DNA of 64,000 bases from Vibrio cidicii (GCF_009763805.1 NZ_CP046804.1:3348001-3412000), one strand, 5' to 3'. Shown: positions 49,562 to 60,132, counted from the stretch's first letter. Numbers and translations are program-made. Notes: generated from the sequence alone by a model not told the origin.

Positions 49562-51910
49562 ATGAAACCCATGAAAAATCTTGCCCAGTACTACGTCGAT
49601 TTGTTAGTCAAACTGGGCATCGTCCGTTTCTCCATTTTGCTCGCGCTGGCATTGGTGGCATTAGCCGTGGTGGTGCAAGTGGGAATTACGCTGGCGCTGA
49701 AAGGGAGCGTGGATGATATCGATATCGTCCGCTCGGTCTTTTTTGGCTTAGTGATCACCCCTTGGGCGGTCTATTTTCTTTCGGTGGTGGTCGATCAACT
49801 GGAAGAGTCTCGGCAACGATTATCTAAACTCGTATCAAAGCTGAAAGACATGCGCTCGCGTGACCAAGAGCTGAATGTGCAGTTGCAGCAAAACATCGAG
49901 CAACTCAACCAAGAGATCGAAGAGCGGATCAAAGCGGAAGAAGCGCGTGAAGAGGCGATGAAAGATCTGGAAAATGAAGTCTTTCAGCGCGAGCGAACCC
50001 AATTAGAACTCGCCGAGCGGACGGCGTTACTACGCTCGTTTATCGATGCCTCTCCGGATCTTATCTACTATCGCAACGCCGATGGGGTATTTTCGGGATG
50101 TAACCGCGCAATGGAAGAGTTAACCGGGAAAAAAGAGCATCAACTGGTCGGCTTGAGCCCTTGGGATGTCTACAGCAAGGAAGTCGCGCAACAAATTGTC
50201 GACACCGACCAAAAAGTGTTTGCTAATAATCGTGCGCTCACCTACGAGCAGTGGCTCGAATACCCTGATGGGCGCAAGCACTACTTTGAGCTGCGTAAAG
50301 TGCCTTTTTACAGCAAAGATGGCCGTCACCTAGGTTTGATGGGGTTTGGCCGTGACATTACTGATCGTAAACGCCACGAAGAGTCGCTGGAGAAAGCCAG
50401 TCGCGACAAAACCACCTTTATTTCTACTGTCAGTCATGAACTGCGCACACCGCTTAACGGCATCGTCGGTTTAAGCCGCATGTTGCTCGATACGACCTTA
50501 ACGGATGAGCAGCGTAAGTACATGCAAACCATTAATGTCAGTGCTATCACTCTAGGCAATATTTTTAACGACATTATCGACATGGATAAGTTTGATCGGC
50601 GCAAATTAGAGCTGTTCCCTGAGCCGCTCGATTTTGAAGATTTTGTGGTCGAAATCGAGAACATCGCCGCGTTGATGGCAGAACAAAAAGGGCTGCGTTT
50701 TGACTTAGAACGTCTCAGTGAACTGCCTAAAATGGTCGAGGTTGACGCCACTCGCCTGCGCCAAGTGATTTGGAATCTGGTCAGCAATGCGATGAAATTC
50801 ACCAAAGAGGGCGGGGTGGTGATGACGGTGAGCGCAGAGGTTGAAGAGGCGCACGCGTCGATTGTGATTGAAGTGGAAGACACCGGAATTGGCATTCCAG
50901 AAGCAGAGCTGGATAAGATTTTTGCCATGTATTATCAGGTCAAATCGGGCAAAGACAATCTGCATGCGGTCGGCACGGGCATTGGCTTGGCGGTTTCGCG
51001 TCAACTGATCAACATGATGGACGGCGATATCACGGTGACCAGCGAAGAGGGCTTTGGGAGCACCTTTACCCTGACCATCAAGGTGCCCGTGGTGGAAGGC
51101 AAAGCCGTTGAAGCGGAGGTTGAAGCGCAACTGAGTTTGAACATTTTTATGGTAGAAGACATCGCACTCAATGTGACGGTTGCGCGCTCGCTGTTGGAAA
51201 GTCTTGGTCATCAGGTCACGGTTGCGATGACTGGCGAGGAGGCGATTGAGCGCTTCAAACCACAAGAATACGATTTAGTTCTCCTCGATATTCAGTTGCC
51301 TGACATGACAGGTTTTGACGTGGCTCACTACTACCGTACCCACTATCAGAATTTGCCGCCGTTGGTCGCACTGACGGCCAATCTGTTGAAAGATAAGCGC
51401 GAGTATTTAGATAAAGGCATGGACGACGCGATCAGCAAGCCTTTAGCGGTGAAAGCGATGCAGGAGGTAATTAGCAAATTGATCCTGACAGAGCAGGAGC
51501 TCATGCCGCGTGCTCCTGAAGCTCTTGAAGTCGACGCGCAAACGCATGGGCTAGAAACCCAAGTGCTGGACATTGATATGCTCGAATCGTATGTCGATAT
51601 TGTTGGTCCCACCCCAGTGCTGGACAGTATTCAAATGTTTGCCGAGATGATGCCGGGTTACTTGGAGGTGCTGGATCTCAATATGATTGCCAAAGATCAG
51701 TCAGGAATTGTCTCAGAGGCACACAAAATTAAAGGTGCTGCGGGCTCGATTGGTTTGAAGCGGATTCAAAGCGTGGCGCAAAAAGCGCAATCTCCGGATA
51801 TGCCAGCTTGGTGGGAGAATATCGGTGATTGGGTAGAAGAGATCAAAAATGAGTATCAGCATGATATTGTGATCTTGAAAAGCTGGTTAGAACAAAGGGG
51901 AATGAAATGA
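49562..51910 (+). CDS. arcB: Hybrid sensor histidine kinase ArcB (aerobic respiration control)
   Basis: ArcB senses the quinone redox state and phosphorylates ArcA. Two membrane helices lie at about residues 20-45 and 58-78, then a coiled coil (80-150), a PAS domain (about 155-270), the kinase core with His292 in SHELRTPLNG, ATP-binding boxes (DTGIGIPEAELDKIF, GTGIGLAVSRQL), a receiver with Asp576 in LLDIQLPDMTG, and an HPt domain with His721 in AHKIKGAAGS. These match the E. coli phosphorelay sites. Length is 782 residues. Its stop overlaps the next gene as ATGA. Confidence 0.97.
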   Translation: MKPMKNLAQYYVDLLVKLGIVRFSILLALALVALAVVVQVGITLALKGSVDDIDIVRSVFFGLVITPWAVYFLSVVVDQLEESRQRLSKLVSKLKDMRSRDQELNVQLQQNIEQLNQEIEERIKAEEAREEAMKDLENEVFQRERTQLELAERTALLRSFIDASPDLIYYRNADGVFSGCNRAMEELTGKKEHQLVGLSPWDVYSKEVAQQIVDTDQKVFANNRALTYEQWLEYPDGRKHYFELRKVPFYSKDGRHLGLMGFGRDITDRKRHEESLEKASRDKTTFISTVSHELRTPLNGIVGLSRMLLDTTLTDEQRKYMQTINVSAITLGNIFNDIIDMDKFDRRKLELFPEPLDFEDFVVEIENIAALMAEQKGLRFDLERLSELPKMVEVDATRLRQVIWNLVSNAMKFTKEGGVVMTVSAEVEEAHASIVIEVEDTGIGIPEAELDKIFAMYYQVKSGKDNLHAVGTGIGLAVSRQLINMMDGDITVTSEEGFGSTFTLTIKVPVVEGKAVEAEVEAQLSLNIFMVEDIALNVTVARSLLESLGHQVTVAMTGEEAIERFKPQEYDLVLLDIQLPDMTGFDVAHYYRTHYQNLPPLVALTANLLKDKREYLDKGMDDAISKPLAVKAMQEVISKLILTEQELMPRAPEALEVDAQTHGLETQVLDIDMLESYVDIVGPTPVLDSIQMFAEMMPGYLEVLDLNMIAKDQSGIVSEAHKIKGAAGSIGLKRIQSVAQKAQSPDMPAWWENIGDWVEEIKNEYQHDIVILKSWLEQRGMK

Positions 51911-52356
51911 AACGATGGGCTCTAGCAACACTTTCTCTGGCTCTACTGGCCGGATGTTCTACGCCTCCTTCGATCAGTTGGCAGCAAGACAACCAAGTCA
52001 CGGTAAACCAAAGTGTGATCGAACTGAAAAGCACACTGTGGGTTAATCAAATGCCGATGGTTGGTGAAGAAGAAACGCAAAGTTTGCACGGTTCTCTCTA
52101 TCTCTCTTCCAATGGAGAGCTTCCTGCTAGTTTGACTGTGAATCATCTCACCATCAAACAAGGTGAGCAGCAGTGGAACCTAAGTGAAAGCGACCTTGAA
52201 GTGCGAACTCACAGCGAAAATCAGTGGGAAGTGGCCTTGAACTGGCAGGGTGAGTTCGATATGGAGAAACCCGTTGATATCGCTTTGCAGCTCGAGAATC
52301 AAGCGACGATCTTGTGGCTCGTTGAGCGTAAAGTGGCTATTGATAAGGTCTACTAA
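51907..52356 (+). CDS. Small lipoprotein translationally coupled to arcB
   Basis: The 149-residue product starts MKRWALATLSLALLAGCSTP; the lipobox LAGC places the lipidated cysteine at residue 17. The rest is polar and beta-rich with many glutamine and serine residues and no motif I recognise. The start overlaps the arcB stop (ATGA), so it is probably translated together with arcB. I do not know a function. A bidirectional terminator separates it from arcA. Confidence 0.8.
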   Translation: MKRWALATLSLALLAGCSTPPSISWQQDNQVTVNQSVIELKSTLWVNQMPMVGEEETQSLHGSLYLSSNGELPASLTVNHLTIKQGEQQWNLSESDLEVRTHSENQWEVALNWQGEFDMEKPVDIALQLENQATILWLVERKVAIDKVY

Positions 52357-52369
52357 ACTGACGCAAACA

Positions 52370-52404
52370 AAAAAAGGTTGGCATCGCGCCAACCTTTTTG
52401 TTTT
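52370..52404. terminator. Bidirectional terminator between the lipoprotein gene and arcA
   Basis: AAAAAGGTTGGC (52371-52382) pairs perfectly with GCCAACCTTTTT (52388-52399) around a 5-nt loop. A and T runs flank both sides, so it can end the convergent transcripts from either strand. Confidence 0.93.
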
Positions 52405-52419
52405 ATATCGTATTGATAT

Positions 52420-53136
52420 TTAAGCGTCTAAATCACCACAAAAGCGGTAGCCTTCACCGTGAATGGTGGCGATGATCTCTGGCGTACCAGATACGGACTC
52501 AAAATGCTTACGGATACGGCGAATAGTCACATCAACCGTTCTATCATGCGGCTTGAGTTCACGTCCGGTCATTTTCTTAAGCAGATCGGCACGGGTTTGG
52601 ATCTTACCCGGGTTTTCACAGAAGTGCAGCAACGCACGGAATTCAGAGCGTGGCAGCTTGTAACCATCACCCAGCGGGCTGATCAGTGAGCGGCTGTTGA
52701 TGTCTAGTACCCAACCGTTAAACTCGTATTTCTCTACGGAACGTTTTTCTTCGTGTACGATACTATTGGTCATTGAGCGACCAAGCAAATTGCGCGCACG
52801 AATCGTCAGTTCACGCGGGTTAAATGGCTTGGTGATGTAGTCGTCTGCACCGATTTCTAAGCCAAGAATTTTGTCGACTTCGTTGTCACGACCAGTCAAA
52901 AACATCAGTGCTACATCTGCTTGCTCACGTAATTCGCGAGCCAGAAGAAGGCCGTTTTTACCTGGTAAGTTGATGTCCATTATCACTAGATTAACGTTAT
53001 TTTCTGACAGCATTTGGTGCATTTCATCACCATTGCTGGCTTCAAATACAGCATATCCCTCTGCTTCAAAAATACTCTTAAGAGTGTTACGAGTTACTTG
53101 CTCATCTTCAACGATAAGAATCTGCGGGGTTTGCAT
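52420..53136 (-). CDS. arcA: Response regulator ArcA
   Basis: ArcA is the OmpR-family partner of ArcB that represses aerobic respiration genes when oxygen is low. The receiver domain carries the phosphorylated Asp54 in [12 protein letters not shown], the conserved Lys in [11 protein letters not shown], and a C-terminal winged-helix DNA-binding domain ([17 protein letters not shown]). Length is 238 residues, like E. coli ArcA. Having arcA only about 500 bp from its kinase gene arcB is unlike E. coli, where the two are far apart. Confidence 0.97.
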   Translation of the reverse strand: MQTPQILIVEDEQVTRNTLKSIFEAEGYAVFEASNGDEMHQMLSENNVNLVIMDINLPGKNGLLLARELREQADVALMFLTGRDNEVDKILGLEIGADDYITKPFNPRELTIRARNLLGRSMTNSIVHEEKRSVEKYEFNGWVLDINSRSLISPLGDGYKLPRSEFRALLHFCENPGKIQTRADLLKKMTGRELKPHDRTVDVTIRRIRKHFESVSGTPEIIATIHGEGYRFCGDLDA

Positions 53137-53161
53137 TGGCGGTACCTAAATTTGTGACAAA

Positions 53162-53190
53162 ATTGTACTAATAGAATAAATTCTAGGCAA
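53162..53190 (-). promoter_or_regulatory. Candidate sigma-70 promoter of arcA
   Basis: On the minus strand, TTGCCT (53185-53190) and TACAAT (53162-53167) are spaced by exactly 17 bp, giving a start about 20 bp before the arcA ATG. The rest of the 375-bp gap to the next gene (53137-53511) holds the inverted repeat at 53324-53388 and no supported gene. Confidence 0.6.
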
Positions 53191-53323
53191 AAACATAACA
53201 TACAGGTAATGTGATTTTGATAATAAAGCAAAGTGATCAAAAAAACACTTCTTTCGGTTACGTGCCTTCCTTGAGTTCTCGCCAAAAGTAAACAGCATCC
53301 GACTGCTACTGGATTATTCTATA

Positions 53324-53388
53324 GGGTTTGTTTACCTTTCAAGACCCACCGCGACAAGGCAAAGCAGATATGGAAAGGTAAACAACCC
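53324..53388. repeat. Long inverted repeat upstream of arcA
   Basis: GGGTTTGTTTACCTTTC (53324-53340) and GAAAGGTAAACAACCC (53373-53388) are complementary over 16 bp with a single bulged base; the loop is 32 nt. There is no T run on either side, so it does not look like a simple terminator. It lies about 190-250 bp upstream of arcA and 125 bp before the DUF3293 gene. Confidence 0.75.
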
Positions 53389-53511
53389 TGTTCTTTTGAG
53401 CGGATTCTATAATGTTAACAGCATGCTAACAATGCTCAAATGTTAATTCCATTCACTTTGTTGATTTATATCAATTGGCTAAATGTAACAATTATTAATC
53501 GTCCGAGACTT

Positions 53512-53919
53512 ATGATAAAAAATGTCCAAATAGGTGTAGATGCTCAATTATGGCATGCATATTCAGACTCATTCTTCGCTTTTGCCCAAAGTTGGACAGA
53601 GGACAACTACGCGATTATTACCGCATGGAACCCGGGGAGTGTACTATTGTCAAATGAGCTAAATTGCATAAATAGTCAGCGTCTGAAAGAGAGATTAATG
53701 GGCATGGACTATTGCCCGGTGTTGGTCGGCAACCAAGATTTTACCTGGAGCGAAGCAAGCTTTGCGGTAAAAGTGGATATGCGTCTGGCCTTGGACATAG
53801 CGAAAGAGTTTCAACAAAACGCCATTTATTACATCGAGAATAAAGAGTTATTTTTAGTTTCTTGTTTTGCCGATGAGACAAAACAGTCGCTAGGCAGCAT
53901 GGCTTCTCGCCTACGATAA
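53512..53919 (+). CDS. DUF3293 family protein
   Basis: The ATG at 53512 gives MIKNVQIGVDAQLWHAYSDS and a 135-residue soluble protein. The DUF3293 hallmark AIITAWNPGS is present at about residues 37-46, followed by a variable C-terminal half. The family's function is unknown. A longer frame from 53440 would add a hydrophobic stretch without a matching ribosome site and is not preferred. It is followed at 38 bp by an RraA-like gene on the same strand. Confidence 0.8.
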   Translation: MIKNVQIGVDAQLWHAYSDSFFAFAQSWTEDNYAIITAWNPGSVLLSNELNCINSQRLKERLMGMDYCPVLVGNQDFTWSEASFAVKVDMRLALDIAKEFQQNAIYYIENKELFLVSCFADETKQSLGSMASRLR

Positions 53920-53957
53920 ACGTTCTGTCTCTGTCATAAAATTATCAAGGAGGATTT

Positions 53958-54440
53958 ATGAACGACATTACTCCGGACATCTGCGATAAGTTTGAAGATA
54001 AAGTGAGGCTACTCAATCTTCCTTTGCAGAATTACGGTCAAAAAACCGCATTTTTTGGAGAGATCGTGACAGTGCGCTGTTACCACGATAACTCGAAGGT
54101 GCGCGAAATGCTTAGTCAAGATGGTAAAGGCAAAGTGCTGGTCGTCGACGGACATGGTTCCTGTCAGAAAGCGTTGCTCGGCGATCAACTTGCTATTTTG
54201 GCGATTGAAAATAACTGGGAAGGGGTCATCATCTTTGGCGCAGTCAGAGATGTGGCACAGATGGCACAGATGTCGCTCGGCGTTAAAGCGCTAGGAACCT
54301 CTCCTTTTAAAACGGAGAAACGCGGTGCTGGAGAGGTGAATGTGACCCTGATGATGCTCAATCAAATTGTGCAGCCCAAAGAGTACATTTACGCAGACTG
54401 GAATGGGATTTTAATTTCTAAACAAGCGCTTGAAATTTAA
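53958..54440 (+). CDS. RraA-family protein
   Basis: The 160-residue protein opens [20 protein letters not shown] and has the family core [20 protein letters not shown] followed by [13 protein letters not shown]. RraA proteins form trimeric rings; E. coli RraA inhibits RNase E, while relatives act as aldolases or in other roles. This copy is noticeably diverged from E. coli RraA, so I do not assign RNase E inhibition. It has a strong AAGGAGG ribosome site. Its stop overlaps the convergent gene's stop by 4 bases. Confidence 0.82.
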   Translation: MNDITPDICDKFEDKVRLLNLPLQNYGQKTAFFGEIVTVRCYHDNSKVREMLSQDGKGKVLVVDGHGSCQKALLGDQLAILAIENNWEGVIIFGAVRDVAQMAQMSLGVKALGTSPFKTEKRGAGEVNVTLMMLNQIVQPKEYIYADWNGILISKQALEI

Positions 54441-54901
54441 AAGCGAAAGCCGATACCTACTTCAATGCCTTGCTGCCACTCTTGATAGTCAAGAGTGGCA
54501 TGCAAATCCAACGACTCGGTAATTTTGACGCGGCTTGATACTTCGGCCGCGAAACCTGTGGTATCTGGTTGGCCATCTTCAGGGCTGACTTTGAACGAAC
54601 GTAGGGTGCTTTTGAGGGTAAAATGTTCGTTAATCTTATAACTCACGCCGCTTAGAAAACCGCTTTGGTTGTTGAGTTGAGAGTTGTTAACGCGGGCACC
54701 GACGTAAAGATCGACCGAATCAAAGACTTGATAGGCGTAACCACCATCTATGTTCCACACATCAAAATTTTCTTCTGGCTGAGTTTCACTGGAGAAAAAC
54801 AATTTATGTGGTGAGAGCTTGGCGGGCGCGAGAGAAGGAAGCGGGTTGGCCGTCACTTGGCCACACAGAAGCAACAGCAGCAAAACCAGCATGTTTTTCA
54901 T
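54437..54901 (-). CDS. Small exported protein, probably outer-membrane beta-barrel-like
   Basis: The 154-residue product starts [20 protein letters not shown], a signal peptide cleaved after TAN or VTA. The mature part alternates polar and hydrophobic residues ([40 protein letters not shown]) and ends in phenylalanine (GIGFRF), as many outer-membrane barrels do. With about 135 mature residues it would be a very small barrel. A good AAGGAG site precedes the ATG. I do not recognise a family. Confidence 0.75.
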   Translation of the reverse strand: MKNMLVLLLLLLCGQVTANPLPSLAPAKLSPHKLFFSSETQPEENFDVWNIDGGYAYQVFDSVDLYVGARVNNSQLNNQSGFLSGVSYKINEHFTLKSTLRSFKVSPEDGQPDTTGFAAEVSSRVKITESLDLHATLDYQEWQQGIEVGIGFRF

Positions 54902-55200
54902 ACCACTACTCCTTGTGTTTTTTTCTCTTATTCTGGCGTACCTTTGATTAAAGCACACATCCTGACATTGGACCTATTTTTTGTCGCATCACGCTTTTCG
55001 ATTATAGCCTGTCCAAAAGTCATTTTTGTAGCCAGCTTCAAACTATCAGGATATGCATGTAATTTACCGAAATGGCTTTGTGCTTTTTCTCACAGCGAAA
55101 AGAGTAAGATTAAAAAAATTGAACTTTTTATTGACGACAGTACAGAAACTACGGTAAACGTAGTGCTAAGCAAACACACAACTACAATGAATAGTTATCT
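54902..55200. other. Upstream region of the thr operon
   Basis: No gene is supported here. It must contain the promoters of the exported-protein gene (minus) and of thrLABC (plus). TTGACG at 55131-55136 is a possible -35 box for the thr promoter, but the -10 region (TAAACG at 55155) is poor. Confidence 0.4.
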
Positions 55201-55224
55201 ATGACCTTTAACAGCCAATCAGTA

Positions 55225-55278
55225 ATGACCACCACCATTATTATTACCGACATCACACATGTTGGGGCAGGCTGCTGA
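55225..55278 (+). CDS. thrL: thr operon leader peptide
   Basis: The frame reads [17 protein letters not shown], with five threonine and four isoleucine codons in 17, as expected for an attenuator that senses charged threonine and isoleucine tRNAs. An in-frame ATG at 55201 would extend it by eight residues; neither start has a clear ribosome site. The terminator hairpin begins 14 bp after the stop and thrA follows, the classical attenuation arrangement. Confidence 0.88.
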   Translation: MTTTIIITDITHVGAGC

Positions 55279-55292
55279 ACGAAAGAAATTCC

Positions 55293-55332
55293 AAAAAAAG
55301 GCCTGTATCCAACAAGATACAGGCCTTTTTTT
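55293..55332 (+). terminator. Attenuator terminator of the thr operon
   Basis: GGCCTGTATC (55300-55309) pairs perfectly with GATACAGGCC (55316-55325) around a 6-nt loop, flanked by seven As and seven Ts, so the stem can extend to 17 bp. It lies between the leader peptide and thrA. Confidence 0.93.
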
Positions 55333-55363
55333 ATACAGTTTAAAAATGATCCGGGAGGAAGGG

Positions 55364-57823
55364 ATGCGAGTATTGAAGTTTGGCGGCTCATCGTTAGCCG
55401 ATGCTGAGCGCTTCTTAAGGGCGGCAGATATCATTGCCAATAATGCAAAACAGGAAGAGGTTTCCGTTGTTTTATCAGCACCGGGAAAAACAACCAATAA
55501 ATTAGTCGCTATCATAGAGTCGGCGTTAAAACATGGTGAAGCGGAACGGCAAATCGCAGAGGTAGAAGTATCATTCCATCAGCTGTTTGATGATATCAAA
55601 CAACAAGTCCCTGACATCAATGGTGCAGACTACCTCGGCCAAGTGGCCAGTTCGCTTTCTCAGCTACGTCAGTTTGTGCATGGCATCGGCCTGTTGGGGA
55701 TGTGTCCTGATAACGTGAACGCCCGCATTATTAGTAAAGGTGAGCGCGTATCTATTCAATTGATGAAGGCGGTTCTTGCTGCTAAAGGTCATGCGGTTAA
55801 CTTGATTGACCCGGTCGAATATCTGTTGGCGAAAGGCGACCATCTCGAAGGGATGGTCGATGTTGACATCTCCACGCAAAATTTCCGCAGCAAGCCGCTA
55901 CCTGCAGGCCACGTGCACATCATGCCGGGCTTTACCGCGGGCAACAAACAAGGTGAGTTGGTTACGCTTGGCCGTAACGGTTCTGACTACTCGGCGGCGG
56001 TGCTCGCGGCTTGTTTGCGCGCGGATTGCTGTGAAATCTGGACGGATGTTGATGGCGTTTACAACTGCGATCCACGATTGGTTGAAGATGCTCGGCTACT
56101 CAAATCGCTCAGCTATCAAGAAGCGATGGAGCTCTCTTACTTTGGCGCTTCTGTGTTGCATCCGAAGACCATTGCGCCTATCGCGCAGTTCCATATTCCT
56201 TGTTTGATCAAAAATAGCTTCAACCCTCAAGGCGCAGGCACGCTTATCGGTCAAGACACGGGCGAAGATAAACTGGCGATTAAAGGCATTACCACGCTCA
56301 ACAATTTGACCATGGTTAACGTTTCCGGTCCTGGCATGAAAGGCATGGTCGGCATGGCCAGTCGGGTGTTTGGTGCGATGTCTACTTCCGGTGTGTCGAT
56401 TGTCCTGATTACCCAATCTTCTTCTGAATACAGCATCAGTTTTTGTATCGAAGCTGCAGATAAAGCCACTGCTGCTCAAGCCCTCGCCGATGAATTTGAA
56501 CTCGAGTTAAAAGATGGCTTGCTCGAGCCTGTCGAGTTTCTCAGTGACGTCGCCATTATTACCTTGGTGGGAGATGGCATGCGCACTTCCAAAGGCGTAG
56601 CATCGCAATTTTTTGCCTCGTTGGCGGAAGTCAATGTGAACATCATCGCGATTGCGCAAGGTTCCTCTGAACGCGCGATTTCTGCGGTGATTCCGGAAGA
56701 TAAAATTGCCGAGGCAATAAAAGCGTGCCACGAGAATCTGTTTAATTCCAAACACTTCTTAGATGTGTTCGTGGTTGGTGTCGGCGGTGTCGGTGGTGAA
56801 CTGGTCGATCAGATCCATCGCCAGCAAGCAAAACTCGCTGATAAAGGGATCGTAATTCGTGTCTGTGGTCTCGCCAACAGCAAAGGCCTGCTGTTAGACA
56901 GTAATGGTTTGCCATTGGATCATTGGCGTGATCGCATCAAAAATGCCACCGAAGAGTTTAGTCTGCCGCGTTTGATCGCTACCGTGCAGCGCAACCATAT
57001 TATCAACCCTGTACTGGTGGACTGTACGTCCAGTGAGGCCATCGCAAATCAGTATACCGAGTTTCTTTCAGCGGGCTTCCACGTGATTACGCCGAATAAA
57101 AAGGCCAACACAGCCAGCATGGCGTATTACCACCAATTGCGTGATGTCGCGCGTAGCTCACGCCGCAAACTGATGTATGAGACAACCGTTGGCGCAGGTC
57201 TTCCTGTGATTGAAAACTTGCAAAATCTGATTGCGGCAGGGGATGAACTGGAGCGTTTTACCGGGATCCTGTCAGGCTCACTCTCATTTATCTTCGGCAA
57301 ATTGGACGAAGGGATGAGCTTAAGTGAAGCGACCAACATTGCGAAACAAAACGGCTTCACTGAACCCGATCCGCGTGATGATCTATCGGGAATGGATGTA
57401 GCGCGCAAGCTCTTGATCCTCGCACGCGAAGCGGGTATGTCACTGGAGTTGGAAGATGTAGAAGTGGATCAAGCATTGCCACCTGGCTTCGATGATTCAG
57501 GCAGTGTGGAAGAATTTATGGCTCGCTTACCTGAAGCGGACGCCTACTTTAAGCAGCAACTTGCGCAAGCTGCGCATGAAGGGAAGGTGTTACGTTACGT
57601 TGGCGAGATCATCGATGGCAAATGCAAAGTGTCTATCGCGGCGGTGGACGAAAACGATCCTATGTTCAAGATCAAAGATGGCGAGAACGCACTGGCTTTC
57701 TACAGCCGCTACTATCAACCAATTCCACTAGTCTTACGTGGTTACGGCGCGGGTACTCAGGTGACTGCGGCGGGCGTGTTCTCGGACGTAATGCGTACAC
57801 TCGGCTGGAAATTAGGGGTTTAA
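55364..57823 (+). CDS. thrA: Bifunctional aspartokinase I / homoserine dehydrogenase I
   Basis: ThrA catalyses the first and third steps from aspartate to threonine. The start at 55364, behind GGGAGGAAGG, gives [18 protein letters not shown], the kinase start. Regulatory ACT domains follow ([39 protein letters not shown]), then the dehydrogenase half with [15 protein letters not shown] and TPNKKANTA. Length is 819 residues, as in E. coli (820). A longer in-frame start at 55259 lies within the leader and attenuator and is not used. Confidence 0.97.
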   Translation: MRVLKFGGSSLADAERFLRAADIIANNAKQEEVSVVLSAPGKTTNKLVAIIESALKHGEAERQIAEVEVSFHQLFDDIKQQVPDINGADYLGQVASSLSQLRQFVHGIGLLGMCPDNVNARIISKGERVSIQLMKAVLAAKGHAVNLIDPVEYLLAKGDHLEGMVDVDISTQNFRSKPLPAGHVHIMPGFTAGNKQGELVTLGRNGSDYSAAVLAACLRADCCEIWTDVDGVYNCDPRLVEDARLLKSLSYQEAMELSYFGASVLHPKTIAPIAQFHIPCLIKNSFNPQGAGTLIGQDTGEDKLAIKGITTLNNLTMVNVSGPGMKGMVGMASRVFGAMSTSGVSIVLITQSSSEYSISFCIEAADKATAAQALADEFELELKDGLLEPVEFLSDVAIITLVGDGMRTSKGVASQFFASLAEVNVNIIAIAQGSSERAISAVIPEDKIAEAIKACHENLFNSKHFLDVFVVGVGGVGGELVDQIHRQQAKLADKGIVIRVCGLANSKGLLLDSNGLPLDHWRDRIKNATEEFSLPRLIATVQRNHIINPVLVDCTSSEAIANQYTEFLSAGFHVITPNKKANTASMAYYHQLRDVARSSRRKLMYETTVGAGLPVIENLQNLIAAGDELERFTGILSGSLSFIFGKLDEGMSLSEATNIAKQNGFTEPDPRDDLSGMDVARKLLILAREAGMSLELEDVEVDQALPPGFDDSGSVEEFMARLPEADAYFKQQLAQAAHEGKVLRYVGEIIDGKCKVSIAAVDENDPMFKIKDGENALAFYSRYYQPIPLVLRGYGAGTQVTAAGVFSDVMRTLGWKLGV

Positions 57824-57826
57824 TCA

Positions 57827-58798
57827 ATGAGTTCAAGTGATATGGGGGTGGTTGTTTACGCTCCTGCTTCTATCGGTAATGTCAGCGTTGGTTTTGACGT
57901 GTTGGGGGCGGCGGTGTCCCCTATTGATGGCACTCTGTTAGGTGATCGAGTGATGGTGAAGCAAGGCAGCGAGCCATTTGCACTTAAAACGGCAGGTCGC
58001 TTTGTCGCTAAGTTGCCTGCCGATGCCAAAGAAAATATTGTTTACCACTGTTGGCGCGTGTTCGCTCGTGAGTTAGACAAGAAAGGGGTGACTTTAAAGC
58101 CGGTTGAAATGACCTTAGAAAAGAACATGCCAATCGGTTCTGGGCTTGGCTCCAGCGCCTGTTCGATTGTTGCGGCGCTAGATGCGCTCAACCAATTCCA
58201 TGCAAAACCGCTCGATGAAACAGAGTTGCTGGCTCTGATGGGCGAAATGGAAGGGGAAATCTCTGGTGGCGTACACTACGATAACGTTGCGCCTTGCTAC
58301 TTGGGCGGATTGCAATTGATGCTTGAAGAGCTCGGTATCATCAGCCAAGAAGTCCCCTGTTTTGACGATTGGTATTGGGTGATGGCTTATCCCGGGATCA
58401 AAGTTTCGACTGCTGAAGCGCGCGCCATTTTGCCATCACAATATCGCCGACAAGACGTTATTGCACACGGCCGTCATCTCGCCGGTTTCATCCACGCCTG
58501 CCACTCTAACCAGCCAGAATTAGCGGCGAAGCTAATCAAAGACGTGATCGCAGAACCGTATCGTGAGAGACTGCTGCCAGGATTTGCTGATGCGCGCAAA
58601 TACGCCGCATCTGCTGGTGCATTGACGACAGGCATCTCGGGCAGTGGCCCAACCCTATTTAGCATTTGCAAAGAGAGAGAAGTCGCGGAGCGCGTCGCTC
58701 GCTGGCTTGAACAAAATTACGTACAAAATGAAGAAGGATTCGTCCATGTTTGCCGTTTGAACAAACAAGGTTCGGTCGTGACAGGAAGTGAGCTATGA
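57827..58798 (+). CDS. thrB: Homoserine kinase
   Basis: ThrB phosphorylates homoserine. The GHMP-kinase ATP loop [17 protein letters not shown] is at about residues 103-119, with [20 protein letters not shown] near the start and [14 protein letters not shown] near the end. The ATG at 57827 follows thrA by 3 bp; an ATG five codons on is an alternative that matches the E. coli start better. Length is 323 residues. It overlaps thrC as ATGA. Confidence 0.96.
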   Translation: MSSSDMGVVVYAPASIGNVSVGFDVLGAAVSPIDGTLLGDRVMVKQGSEPFALKTAGRFVAKLPADAKENIVYHCWRVFARELDKKGVTLKPVEMTLEKNMPIGSGLGSSACSIVAALDALNQFHAKPLDETELLALMGEMEGEISGGVHYDNVAPCYLGGLQLMLEELGIISQEVPCFDDWYWVMAYPGIKVSTAEARAILPSQYRRQDVIAHGRHLAGFIHACHSNQPELAAKLIKDVIAEPYRERLLPGFADARKYAASAGALTTGISGSGPTLFSICKEREVAERVARWLEQNYVQNEEGFVHVCRLNKQGSVVTGSEL

Positions 58799-60075
58799 AG
58801 CTGTACAACATCAAAGAAAATCAACAACAAGTCTCCTTTGGACAAGCCGTTCGCCAAGGTTTAGGCCGCAATCAAGGTCTATTTTTTCCCGCTGAATTAC
58901 CTCAGTTTGCCGATATTGACGCACTGCTTGAGGAAGGATTCGTTGCTCGTAGCAGCAAAATTCTCTCAGCGTTGATTGGTGATGAGCTTTCTGCGCAGCA
59001 AGTGAGCGCAATGGTGGATGCGGCGTTCCAATTTCCTGCGCCGATTGCGCAAGTTAAGCCGGGTGTCTATGCCCTAGAACTTTTCCACGGCCCGACATTG
59101 GCGTTCAAAGATTTCGGTGGCCGCTTTATGGCGCAGTCACTTGCTGCCGTTTCCAATGGCGGGAAAATTACTATTTTGACCGCGACGTCCGGTGATACAG
59201 GAGCGGCGGTTGCCCATGCTTTCTATGGCATGGAAGATATCAACGTAGTGATCCTCTATCCAAAGGGCAAAATCAGCCCGCTGCAAGAAAAGCTGTTCTG
59301 TACTCTAGGTAAAAATATCCATACGGTTGCGGTTCATGGTGATTTTGATGCGTGTCAGGCTCTGGTCAAACAGGCATTCGATGATGCTGCGCTACGCGAA
59401 GAAATTGGTTTGAACTCTGCTAACTCAATCAACATCAGCCGTTTGATGGCGCAAATTTGCTACTATTTTGAAGCGGCGGCGCAAATGAGCAAATCAGAGC
59501 GTGAGAACCTGGTGATTTCAGTCCCGAGCGGTAACTTTGGTAATTTGACCGCAGGCCTGTTGGCGAAAGCACTCGGCTTGCCGGTTAAACGCTTTATCGC
59601 TGCGACCAATGCCAATGATACTGTGCCGCGTTATCTCGAGACAGGTCAGTGGGATCCTAAGCCGACCGTTGCGACGACCTCAAACGCCATGGATGTGAGT
59701 CAACCGAACAACTGGCCACGCATTGAAGAGCTTTGCCGCGTGAAAGAGTGGGGACTCGAAACGCTGGGGAAAGGAGCGGTCAGTGATGTGCAAAGCGCGC
59801 AATCTGTACGCGAACTTTATCAATTAGGCTATCTGTGTGAACCACATGGTGCAATTGCTTACCGTGTGCTTGAAGAGCAACTTCAAGCGGGTGAAACCGG
59901 CTTGTTCTTGTGTACAGCGCATCCTGCCAAGTTTAAAGAAGTGGTTGATGACATTTTGGGCACTGATATTGAGTTGCCAGCGCCATTGGCTAAACATGCG
60001 CAGATGACGTTACTGTCTCAGGAGTTGGAAGCCGACTTTGATGCGTTGAAAGTGGTACTGCGTCAAGTTCAGTAG
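58795..60075 (+). CDS. thrC: Threonine synthase
   Basis: ThrC converts phosphohomoserine to threonine with pyridoxal phosphate. The cofactor lysine is K105 in [26 protein letters not shown] and [13 protein letters not shown] bind the phosphate and substrate. Length is 426 residues, like the E. coli enzyme (428). It is the last gene of the operon, with a strong terminator after it. Confidence 0.97.
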   Translation: MKLYNIKENQQQVSFGQAVRQGLGRNQGLFFPAELPQFADIDALLEEGFVARSSKILSALIGDELSAQQVSAMVDAAFQFPAPIAQVKPGVYALELFHGPTLAFKDFGGRFMAQSLAAVSNGGKITILTATSGDTGAAVAHAFYGMEDINVVILYPKGKISPLQEKLFCTLGKNIHTVAVHGDFDACQALVKQAFDDAALREEIGLNSANSINISRLMAQICYYFEAAAQMSKSERENLVISVPSGNFGNLTAGLLAKALGLPVKRFIAATNANDTVPRYLETGQWDPKPTVATTSNAMDVSQPNNWPRIEELCRVKEWGLETLGKGAVSDVQSAQSVRELYQLGYLCEPHGAIAYRVLEEQLQAGETGLFLCTAHPAKFKEVVDDILGTDIELPAPLAKHAQMTLLSQELEADFDALKVVLRQVQ

Positions 60076-60096
60076 GTGAGCCAAAAATGAAATAGT

Positions 60097-60124
60097 AAAG
60101 GCGGAGTTGACTCCGCCTTTTTTA
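60097..60124 (+). terminator. Terminator of the thr operon
   Basis: AAAGGCGGAG (60097-60106) pairs perfectly with CTCCGCCTTT (60111-60120) around TTGA and is followed by more Ts. Confidence 0.93.
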
Positions 60125-60132
60125 TTGCCAGC

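Noticed and set aside
55259..55363. A thrA start at 55259
   Set aside because: It would run through the attenuator hairpin; the ATG at 55364 has a strong ribosome site and matches the family start.
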